Assembly: GCA_000017645.1 (NCBI GenBank)
Contig: CP000781.1
Location: 3,273,501 to 3,337,500, forward strand
Source: Xanthobacter autotrophicus Py2
Lineage (GTDB): Bacteria; Pseudomonadota; Alphaproteobacteria; Rhizobiales; Xanthobacteraceae
Direction of reading: 5' to 3'
Length of the DNA: 64,000 nucleotides
Shown: piece by piece, positions 55,160-62,685 of the stretch
Layout of the letters: every line of letters starts with the position of its first letter
How positions within the stretch are numbered: position 1 is the first letter of the stretch
Translations under genes and position numbers: made by a program
The notes under the pieces: generated by a model
Told to the model about the DNA's origin: nothing
Databases searched by the model: none
Seen by the model: the letters and a program-made list of their open reading frames with translations, nothing else

Positions 55160-58100
55160 GTGGCAAAAAGCACGCGCCAATATGTGTTTGAGGGAATGGA
55201 ACTGCTGCCTGCGGCGCTGATCCCCTTCGTCGAGAAGCGTCTCGAAACCTCGCTCAAGGGGCACTGGCAAGTCCAGGTGCTGGAAAAGCTGCCAAACCTG
55301 CGCCCCAACAGCAGCGGCGAGGTCGGTTGGGACCAGGCCGCGCTGTTCAACGCCATGGATCGCTTCTGGAGCGAAGCCTTCAAGGCAGTGCTCGGCCGTG
55401 CCGAACGCTCGCTGGTCAATGAACTGGGCGATGTCCGCAACAAGCTCTCGCACAACGAGACCTTCACCTACGACGATGCCGAGCGCGCTCTCGACACCAT
55501 GCGGCGCCTAATGGAGGCGATCAGCGCCGGCGAGACGGCGGAGCAGCTCGGCAAGATGCGCGACACCATCCTGCGCACGAAGTTCACCGAGCTTCAGCGG
55601 AACGAGGAGCGGCGGAAAACCCAGCGTCTCGAAATCTCGGTCGAGACCGTGGCCGGCCTGTTGCCGTGGCGCGAGGTGGTCGAGCCGCATCAGGATGTTG
55701 CCACCGGCGAATTCCAGCAGGCCGAGTTCGCAGCCGACCTCGCCAAGGTGCATTCCGGCAGCGCGCCGCCGGAATACCGCGACCCGCGTCAGTTCTTCAG
55801 CCGCACCTATCTGACGGAAGGTTTGAGCGCGCTGCTGATCGGAGCCGCGAAGCGGCTGTCCGGCACGGGCGGCGATCCGGTCGTCGAACTGCAAACCAAC
55901 TTCGGGGGTGGCAAGACGCACTCGATGTTGGCGCTCTATCATATGGCGGGGCCGACGCCGGTGCAGGACCTCTCCGGCCTGGACCAGTTGCTCGAAAAGC
56001 AGGGCCTCAGCGTGCCGAAGGCCATCAACCGCGCCGTGCTCGTCGGCACATCGCGAGGGCCGCAGGACGTGCTCCATGCCGAGGGCGACCGGAAAATCCG
56101 AACAACCTGGGGTGAACTCGCCTGGCAGCTCGGCGGCGCCGATGCCTACGCGATGGTGGCGGAGAATGACGCCAGCGGTATCGCGCCAGGCTCGAACCTG
56201 CTTGAGGCGCTTTTCAAGAAGTATGCGCCGTGTCTGATCCTTATCGACGAATGGGTCGCCTATCTGCGGCAGATCTACAAAGTCGAGGGGCTGCCGTCCG
56301 GCTCGTTCGATGCGAACCTGTCCTTCGTCCAGTCGCTGACCGAGGCGGTCAAGGCTAGCCCCGGCACGCTGCTGGTCGCCTCCTTGCCGGCCTCGCAAAT
56401 CGAGGTCGGCGGTGAAGGTGGTCAGGAAGCGCTTGCGCGCCTCAAGCAGACTTTCAGCCGCGTGGAGTCCTCGTGGCGGCCGGCGAGCCAGGAAGAGAGC
56501 TATGAGATCGTCCGGCGGCGGCTGTTCAAAGACATCCCCGGCGACAAGTTCCATCATCGTGATAACACGCTGAAACAGTTCGCCAAGCTTTATCGGGAGA
56601 ACGCCAACGATTTCCCGCAGGGCTGCGCGGACGAAGACTATCGGCGCAAGCTGGAGAAGGCTTATCCGATCCATCCCGAGTTGTTCGACCAGCTCTACAC
56701 GAGCTGGGGATCGCTCGAAAAATTCCAACGCACGCGCGGCGTGCTGCGCCTGATGGCGCAGGCCATTCACGAGCTTTGGATGAACGCCGATCCATCGGTC
56801 ATGATTATGCCCGGCAGCGTGGCCGTGAGTTCGCCGCGCGTGGAGCCGGAATTGCTCCACTATCTGGACGTGAGCTGGCAAGCGATCATCGCCGGCGATG
56901 TCGATGGCACGACGTCGACACCCTATAAAGTCGATCAATCCGCGCCCAACCTGAATCGCTATTCGGCTACCCGGCGCGTCGCCCGCGCGATTTTCATGGG
57001 AACCGCGCCCACCGCCCAGCAGCAGAATACCGGCCTCGACGACAAGCAGATCAATCTTGGTGTCGTGCAGCCCGGCGAGCGTCCGGCGATCTTCGGTGAT
57101 GCCCTGCGGCGACTGACCAACCAAGCCAAGTTCATGCACGCCGATCTTGGGCGCTACTGGTATTCGATGTCTGCGAGCCTCAACCGCATCGCGGCGGACA
57201 AGGCGGCGCAGATCGAGGCGGCGCTGGTCGACGTGACGATTGACGCGGAACTCGGAAAATATGTGAACGGTCTCGCTGATCGCGGGCATTTCGACGCCGT
57301 GCAGGTCGCGCCGGCCTCGTCGGCCGAAGTGCCCGATGAAGCGGGTGGTGTTCGGGCCGTCGTGCTGGGCGTCAAATATCCGCACAATGGCCGCGACGGC
57401 TCGGAAGCGCTGGTCGAAGCGAAAGACATCCTCACGCAGCGCGGGAGCACACCGCGCGTCTATCGCAACATGTTGGTATTCATCGCCGCGGAAAGCCGTC
57501 AGCTCGATCATCTGAAAGACGCCGTGCGTGCTTCCCTCGCGTGGGGGGAGATCGTCCGCGACACCGAGCGGCTGAACCTCACCCAGAGCGACAGCGCGCT
57601 AGCCAAGACGAAGTTGGCCGAAGCCAACGAGACGATGAAGACGCGCCTCAAAGAGGCATGGTGCTATCTGCACTATCCGGCCCAGGAGAGCGCGCAGGCG
57701 GATTGGGAGTGGGTGTCCGGCAAGATTCCGGCGCAGGACGGGCTGTTGGCTCGCGCCAGCAAGAAGCTGGTGGCGGAAGAGGGCTTGCTAGTCGAGTTGG
57801 GGCCATCACGTCTTGATCGTGACCTTCAAAAATACATCTGGAACGACAAGCCGCACCTGTCGCTGAAAGATCTGCGGGAATACCTGAATCGCTACATCTA
57901 TCTGCCGCGCCTCAAGGGCCAGGACGTGCTGGTGAAGGCGGTACAGGCCGCCGTGAGCGGGATGCTCCCCGGTCCCTTCGCCTATGCCGAACGGTGGGAC
58001 GAAAAGTCGGACAGCTATCTGGGGCTGGCGATCGAACGTGCGGCAAACGCCGTGGTCGTGATCGACAGCGACAGTGTCATTGTGAAACCGGATGTGGCCG

Positions 58101-58456
58101 AGGCGCATCGTCCAGCGCCGGTGCAACCTGGCCAGGGTGACACGCCTGCTGGTTCTGGCGATGGCGCGCCACCCTCGGATGGACAGCCTTCAGAAAGCGG
58201 TGCGACCACATCTCCAGGGGAAAAGAAGCCGACACGCTTCACTGGGGCCGTGATGATCTCGCCGGAGCGGCCAGCCCGCGACATCCATCAGATTGTGGAA
58301 GCGATCGTTGAACAGCTTACGACGCTGCCCGGCAGTCAAGTGAGGCTCAGACTCGAGATCGAGGCGGACGTGCCCGGCGGTTTGGAGCGCGCCAAGGTAC
58401 GGACGTTGGTGGAGAACGCCAATACACTCGGATTTATAGAAAAATCTGTGGAATGA
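55160..58456 (+). CDS. Swt1-HEPN and DUF499 ATPase
   Basis: A 1098-residue protein. The N-terminal 120 residues are a Swt1-like HEPN domain with the motif VRNKLSHNE (residues about 92-99, RxxxxH type), which in many HEPN proteins is an RNase site. DUF499/COG1483 follows with Walker A FGGGKTHSM (about 249-257) and Walker B CLILIDEWVAYLRQ (about 357-370). A proline-rich linker near 980-1010 leads to a small C-terminal domain. The GTG start has an AAGGGGAA site. DUF499 and DUF1156 genes often occur together. Last gene of the rightward operon. Confidence 0.9.
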   Translation: MAKSTRQYVFEGMELLPAALIPFVEKRLETSLKGHWQVQVLEKLPNLRPNSSGEVGWDQAALFNAMDRFWSEAFKAVLGRAERSLVNELGDVRNKLSHNETFTYDDAERALDTMRRLMEAISAGETAEQLGKMRDTILRTKFTELQRNEERRKTQRLEISVETVAGLLPWREVVEPHQDVATGEFQQAEFAADLAKVHSGSAPPEYRDPRQFFSRTYLTEGLSALLIGAAKRLSGTGGDPVVELQTNFGGGKTHSMLALYHMAGPTPVQDLSGLDQLLEKQGLSVPKAINRAVLVGTSRGPQDVLHAEGDRKIRTTWGELAWQLGGADAYAMVAENDASGIAPGSNLLEALFKKYAPCLILIDEWVAYLRQIYKVEGLPSGSFDANLSFVQSLTEAVKASPGTLLVASLPASQIEVGGEGGQEALARLKQTFSRVESSWRPASQEESYEIVRRRLFKDIPGDKFHHRDNTLKQFAKLYRENANDFPQGCADEDYRRKLEKAYPIHPELFDQLYTSWGSLEKFQRTRGVLRLMAQAIHELWMNADPSVMIMPGSVAVSSPRVEPELLHYLDVSWQAIIAGDVDGTTSTPYKVDQSAPNLNRYSATRRVARAIFMGTAPTAQQQNTGLDDKQINLGVVQPGERPAIFGDALRRLTNQAKFMHADLGRYWYSMSASLNRIAADKAAQIEAALVDVTIDAELGKYVNGLADRGHFDAVQVAPASSAEVPDEAGGVRAVVLGVKYPHNGRDGSEALVEAKDILTQRGSTPRVYRNMLVFIAAESRQLDHLKDAVRASLAWGEIVRDTERLNLTQSDSALAKTKLAEANETMKTRLKEAWCYLHYPAQESAQADWEWVSGKIPAQDGLLARASKKLVAEEGLLVELGPSRLDRDLQKYIWNDKPHLSLKDLREYLNRYIYLPRLKGQDVLVKAVQAAVSGMLPGPFAYAERWDEKSDSYLGLAIERAANAVVVIDSDSVIVKPDVAEAHRPAPVQPGQGDTPAGSGDGAPPSDGQPSESGATTSPGEKKPTRFTGAVMISPERPARDIHQIVEAIVEQLTTLPGSQVRLRLEIEADVPGGLERAKVRTLVENANTLGFIEKSVE

Positions 58457-58573
58457 GGTGTTGAATTTTTTGCCGTAAATGACCGTGCAGATTGAAACTA
58501 TACTTATTCAGATACGGGGAACCATGGTGAGGTAAGGTGCTATTCGGCAAACTTGGAGAAAGGTGGCTCCAGT

Positions 58574-59533
58574 ATGATCGAGTTGCGCCATATCCATTAT
58601 TTTGTCGCAGCCGTAGAGCAGGGTAGCTTTCGCAAAGCGGCGAGGCTCTTGAATATTCAGGAGTCTGCGGTGAGCCGGCGCATCCGAGATCTCGAAGATC
58701 GGCTTGGAGCCTCCCTGTTTCACCGCCATTCCGGCGGCGTGGCTCTTACAGTGGCGGGGCAGCGCTTCCTTCGCCGTGTCCGCATCGCTCTCCAGCAGAT
58801 CGAGGATGGCATTAATGATGTCGCTGCGATCGGCCGATCCGAGGATGGCATGGTCAAGATCGGCATCTTCTCATCGCTGGCATCCGGTTTCATGTTCGAT
58901 CTGCTGAAGACGTTCGACGAGAAGCATCCACGGGTGTCAGTCGAGCTGATCGAGGGCAATCCGGCGGTTCATGTTGCCGCAATCCGCCAGCTTCAACTCG
59001 ACGTGGCGCTCATAACCGGCACAGGCGATTGGCCCGGCTGCGAAACCGAACAACTTTGGACGGAAGGGGTATTCGCCGTCCTGCCAACCGAGCACGGCCT
59101 TGCGAAGAAGCAGAAGGTGCGCTGGCGCGATCTTGCCGAAGAGACCTTCATCGTCAGCGATGGGGCGCCGGGGCCGGAAATCCGCGACTATCTGGTCCAG
59201 CGTCTTGCAGACCTCGGCCGCCATCCGAACATCCACCCTCAATATGTCGGGCGTGATGTCCTTTTATCGATGGTCGCCGTCGGGCGCGGGCTCACTGTGG
59301 TCAGCGAGGCGGCGACAGGGGCGCAGTTTCCCGGCATCGTCTATCGGCAGATCGTGGATGAGGTCTTGCCCTTCAGTGCGATATGGTCGCGCAAGAACGA
59401 TAACCCGGCATGCCGGAGGTTTCTCAGCCTTGCCCGAACATTGTCACGATCAGCAAGCGCGGCAATCACGCGGTTGAATGGGGCGTCGGAGACGACTGCC
59501 TCGCCTTCGCAAAGCCTCGATCTGTCGCCATGA
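58574..59533 (+). CDS. LysR family transcriptional regulator at the trb end
   Basis: A 319-residue LysR-type regulator (MIELRHIHYFVAAVEQGSFR, LNIQESAVSRRIRDLEDRLG) with a full effector domain. The ATG at 58574 is the family start; the frame opens slightly earlier. It follows the DUF499 gene after 117 AT-rich bases, which probably hold its promoter. Its 3' end overlaps the convergent DUF2274 gene by 68 bases. LysR genes next to the trb operon occur in related conjugative elements; it may control transfer, though LysR targets cannot be read here. Confidence 0.88.
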   Translation: MIELRHIHYFVAAVEQGSFRKAARLLNIQESAVSRRIRDLEDRLGASLFHRHSGGVALTVAGQRFLRRVRIALQQIEDGINDVAAIGRSEDGMVKIGIFSSLASGFMFDLLKTFDEKHPRVSVELIEGNPAVHVAAIRQLQLDVALITGTGDWPGCETEQLWTEGVFAVLPTEHGLAKKQKVRWRDLAEETFIVSDGAPGPEIRDYLVQRLADLGRHPNIHPQYVGRDVLLSMVAVGRGLTVVSEAATGAQFPGIVYRQIVDEVLPFSAIWSRKNDNPACRRFLSLARTLSRSASAAITRLNGASETTASPSQSLDLSP

Positions 59534-59705
59534 AGCGCTCCAGCATGGGAACGATCAGGCGCACCGGATCGGCAGCTGGCTGTCCGGCCTCGCGGCCGAG
59601 GATTTCCGCGTAGGCGGTGAGATCCCGATGGAGCCTGGCGGGCAGCTCAAGCGTGATCTTGACCGGCTTGTCGTCAGTGATCGGACCAAGTTTCAGCTTC
59701 GCCAT
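59466..59705 (-). CDS. DUF2274 small protein of the trb cluster
   Basis: A 79-residue protein (MAKLKLGPITDDKPVKITLE, then LPARLHRDLTAYAEILGREA) of the DUF2274 family. It is commonly the last gene of trb operons in alphaproteobacterial conjugative elements. The N-terminal part resembles a ribbon-helix-helix domain, so DNA binding is possible. The ATG at 59705 begins one base before the trbI stop ends, in the same direction. The last 68 bases are antisense to the LysR gene. Confidence 0.85.
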   Translation of the reverse strand: MAKLKLGPITDDKPVKITLELPARLHRDLTAYAEILGREAGQPAADPVRLIVPMLERFMATDRGFAKARQSSPTPHSTA

Positions 59706-59706
59706 A

Positions 59707-60963
59707 TCAGCCTCTGTAGGGTTCGAGCACCAGGTCGCGCGTAACGATGACGCGGACAGGAAAGCCGGGCCGGATAGTGAGTGTCGGCGCGATGTTGAGC
59801 TGGCGCTGGACGATCTGTTGGCCGGTCTGGCTGATGCTGTCAGAGGCGCCGTTGCGCAGAGCGCGCACGATGTCGCTTTCCTGCCCGGATGAGCCCGCCT
59901 CGGCGCCGACGCTGAGCAAGGTCGACAGCGCTGCGGCCTTGAACAGTTCACTCCAATGGTAATCGACGCCATCCTCAAGCCCGGCATAGCCTTCGGCGTC
60001 TGCGCCTGGCTGGCGCTCGAGAACGATGCTGCGGCCGTTCGGGAAGATCAGCCGGTTCCAGACCAGCAGGATGCGGCGCTGGCCGAAGCCGACGCCGCTG
60101 TCATATTGCCCGATGACGCGCGTGCCCTGTGGGATCAGCAGGATGCGCCCGGTCGGGCTGTCGTAAATGTTTTCCGTCACCTGCGCGGTGATCTGGCCGG
60201 GAAGGTCGGAGCGGATGCCGGTGATGAGCGCCGCCGAGATCACCGCGCCGGCCTGAAGGACATTGGCCGATGCGGGGGCCGCGATCCGATCGGGCGAGAC
60301 GGTACGCTTGTCGGGCGTCTGGTTGAGGAACGCGAGCTGGCGGTCCTGTGCCGAAGGCGTCGCCGGCTGTGGTGCGAGGCCGAGGCTGGTGAGGTCTGTG
60401 GCGGGTGTGGCTGCCGGCGCCGCCGTCGGCGTGCTGGCGGGTCTTGTCTCCGTGGTTGAAAACAGACGTGCAGTGCGCGCCGCCTCCAGTTCCTGTGCCC
60501 GGCGCTGTTCCTCCGGGCTGGGGCCGGCGGGCGCCGGGTTTGCTATGCCGGGTGTCGGAACCAGTTGGCCGCCGTTCTGCGCGTTGAGGATCGGTCGGCC
60601 GAGATCGCCGGGGAGCGGCGGGCCGAGTCTCGGAACCGCGGTATAGTCCCTCGGCAGACCGTTCAGGCCGTCCGGCGTGGTGCGGTTGTCGGTGGAATAG
60701 AGTTCCTGCCCCTGATTGCCGCCGTTGCGTGTCTGGAGCGCATAGACCAGCGCTCCGCCGACGCCGAGGCTGGCGACCAGGCCGAGACCGGCCAGCACCT
60801 TGCGCGACAGGCGGGTGACGCGCGGCGGTTCGGGCCGCAGCCGCATCGGCGCGGCCGGGTCGCCCTTGAGCGGCTGACTGTCATTTTCGTCTGCCGCCTC
60901 CGGCCTCGGCGCCCTATCGAGCGCCTGTCCTTCGTCCTTTTCGGGACCGCGTTCGTCGTTCAC
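59707..60963 (-). CDS. trbI: Conjugal transfer protein TrbI (VirB10 family)
   Basis: A 418-residue VirB10-type protein that spans from the inner to the outer membrane in the mating-pair T4SS. A cytoplasmic head, a single transmembrane segment (VLAGLGLVASLGVGGALVYA, about residues 55-75), a Pro-rich periplasmic linker and the C-terminal TrbI domain (SALITGIRSDLPGQITAQVT, then LLIPQGTRVIGQYDSGVGFG) are visible. It overlaps trbG by four bases (ATGA). Confidence 0.95.
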   Translation of the reverse strand: MNDERGPEKDEGQALDRAPRPEAADENDSQPLKGDPAAPMRLRPEPPRVTRLSRKVLAGLGLVASLGVGGALVYALQTRNGGNQGQELYSTDNRTTPDGLNGLPRDYTAVPRLGPPLPGDLGRPILNAQNGGQLVPTPGIANPAPAGPSPEEQRRAQELEAARTARLFSTTETRPASTPTAAPAATPATDLTSLGLAPQPATPSAQDRQLAFLNQTPDKRTVSPDRIAAPASANVLQAGAVISAALITGIRSDLPGQITAQVTENIYDSPTGRILLIPQGTRVIGQYDSGVGFGQRRILLVWNRLIFPNGRSIVLERQPGADAEGYAGLEDGVDYHWSELFKAAALSTLLSVGAEAGSSGQESDIVRALRNGASDSISQTGQQIVQRQLNIAPTLTIRPGFPVRVIVTRDLVLEPYRG

Positions 60964-62003
60964 GATGCCGGCCTCCCATCGGTGCGGGAGATACGCACGC
61001 GCTTCTGGTTCTTACCTGCGCCGAAGCGCAGCTCGGCGGCGGCGAACAGTCGGTCCACGATCATGTAGTTGCCGCGCACGCGGTAGTTCACCAGCTCGGA
61101 CGTGTTGCCCTCCGGCCCGACCACGAACAGTGGTGGCATCTCGCCCTGGCCGATGCCGCGCGGGAACTCGATAAAGACCTGCTTGCCATCGTCGAAAGCG
61201 CGCAGCGGCCGCCAAGGCGCACGGTCGCCTGACACCTCATAGCGGAAGTTGACGCGCGACAGGTCGATGCCGTTGGAAACCGGCTGCGCGGCCTGCGCGT
61301 CGGCATTCTGCCGCCGGAGCGCGATGAGCTGGTCCTGCGGATATTGCCAGGAAACCGAGGCCATATAGGTCGAAGGCGTCGAGCGCAGTTCCATGTGGTA
61401 GGTGCGACGGTCGGTGTTGATGATGAGATTGGTCAGCAGATCGGGCCGCGTCGGCTTGACGAGGATGTGGATTTGTTTGCCCGCCCCCGTGCCACTCTCG
61501 GTATCTCCGATGATCCAGCGCACCGTATCGCCGGCGGCGACGGGGCCGACGCCGACGAACTGCTCGCCGGGCTGGAGCGCGATGTCGGTGATCTGCCCCG
61601 GTGAGGCATAGACCTGATAAAGCGCGCCATCGACGAAGGGATAGACCTGCATCGAGTTGATGAAGCCATCGCGGACGGGCTGAACACGCGCGGCGGCGTT
61701 GGCCTGGTTGACGCGCACGGTCGGATCGGCAGCTTCGGGGACGGGCTTGCCGTCCTTACCGACCGGTTTCAACTGGCCGGGAAGTGGCAAGGGCCTGGGC
61801 AGCTCCACCACCTGTACGGGCCTGGGCGGCTCGGTCGCCTGTACGGCGGGGATGGCGTTGTCATAGGCGATTTCCGGGGGCGGTGTGTTGGTGGCGCAAC
61901 CGGAGAGCGCAGACGTGCAGAGCAGCAGAAGCGGCAAGCCGGATTTACGGAAAGCCGGACGCCCTGCACTCCAGGGGGCGGCTTTGTGGAGTGCTGGCGT
62001 CAT
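60960..62003 (-). CDS. trbG: Conjugal transfer protein TrbG (VirB9 family)
   Basis: A 347-residue VirB9/CagX-type T4SS protein. A signal sequence ends in a lipobox (CTSALSGCATN), so it is probably a lipoprotein, which is unusual for VirB9 but seen in Trb systems. The CagX core includes YPFVDGALYQVYASPGQITD, the ALQPGEQFVGVG segment and MASVSWQYP. Residues near the C-terminus (NYMIVDRLFAAAELRFGAGK) are the conserved end of the family. Coupled to trbF and trbI by four-base overlaps. Confidence 0.94.
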   Translation of the reverse strand: MTPALHKAAPWSAGRPAFRKSGLPLLLLCTSALSGCATNTPPPEIAYDNAIPAVQATEPPRPVQVVELPRPLPLPGQLKPVGKDGKPVPEAADPTVRVNQANAAARVQPVRDGFINSMQVYPFVDGALYQVYASPGQITDIALQPGEQFVGVGPVAAGDTVRWIIGDTESGTGAGKQIHILVKPTRPDLLTNLIINTDRRTYHMELRSTPSTYMASVSWQYPQDQLIALRRQNADAQAAQPVSNGIDLSRVNFRYEVSGDRAPWRPLRAFDDGKQVFIEFPRGIGQGEMPPLFVVGPEGNTSELVNYRVRGNYMIVDRLFAAAELRFGAGKNQKRVRISRTDGRPAS

Positions 62004-62683
62004 TGTCCAAGCTCCTTCGACCAGTTGATTGCGTTGACGTAGATTCCGAGCGGGTTCTTCTTCAGCGTGTCGGCGTCGCGCGGGGTCTGCACGGCGACGG
62101 TGAGGATGGCGGACCAGCGTTCGGTCGAGGCGAGAGAGCCGTCCTGATAGCGGCGCTCGATCCAGGCGATGCGGAAGCTCGATGGCGAGGCGCGGATGAC
62201 CGACGACACCTCGATCGCGACCTGTTGTTTGCCGACCTTGGCGAAGGGATCGTTCGACCGGGCGTAGTCGTTGAGCGCCAGCGCACCGCCCTGCGTAGTG
62301 AAGTCGTAGGCGCGCAGCCAGTTCTGGCGCACGATGATCGCATCGGCCGGGATCGAGCGGACCTGCTCGATGAACCGCGCGAGATAGAAGGCGATCTGTG
62401 GGTCGTTCGGTTGATAGTCGGCCGTCGCCGGCGCCACGGCCTGCGCCTGGCCGAGCCGGTCGACCTGCACCACCCAGGGTACGATCGAGCCATTGGCGGA
62501 TTGCCAGACCAGCGCGGCGGCAAGGCCCATCGACAGCGCCAGCGAGCCGAAGGCCATGAAGCGCCAGTTGCGGGCCTGCACACGGGCGGAGCCGATACGC
62601 TCGTCCCAGACCTGGGCGGCGCGCTGATAGGGCGTCTCAGGCTCGGGTGATTTGCCGTAATGGGTGGCCGGTCGTTTGAACAT
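62000..62683 (-). CDS. trbF: Conjugal transfer protein TrbF (VirB8 family)
   Basis: A 227-residue VirB8-type inner-membrane T4SS protein. One N-terminal transmembrane helix (MAFGSLALSMGLAAALVWQ, about residues 44-62) is followed by the periplasmic VirB8 domain (QVDRLGQAQAVAPA, FIEQVRSIPADAIIVRQNWL, and the C-terminal NPLGIYVNAINWSKEL). Length is normal. It follows trbL after two bases and overlaps trbG. Confidence 0.95.
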   Translation of the reverse strand: MFKRPATHYGKSPEPETPYQRAAQVWDERIGSARVQARNWRFMAFGSLALSMGLAAALVWQSANGSIVPWVVQVDRLGQAQAVAPATADYQPNDPQIAFYLARFIEQVRSIPADAIIVRQNWLRAYDFTTQGGALALNDYARSNDPFAKVGKQQVAIEVSSVIRASPSSFRIAWIERRYQDGSLASTERWSAILTVAVQTPRDADTLKKNPLGIYVNAINWSKELGQ

Positions 62684-62685
62684 GG

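Noticed and set aside
27522..58456. Calling the array DISARM
   Set aside because: A DrmD-like helicase and a PLD protein are present, but no DUF1998 protein (DrmB) and no clear DrmA were seen, and the PLD gene is on the opposite operon.
44142..58456. Calling the rightward operon BREX
   Set aside because: The BrxR-like regulator and a methyltransferase fit, but no PglZ, BrxC, BrxL or Lon-like protein is visible and the methyltransferase is DUF1156, not PglX.
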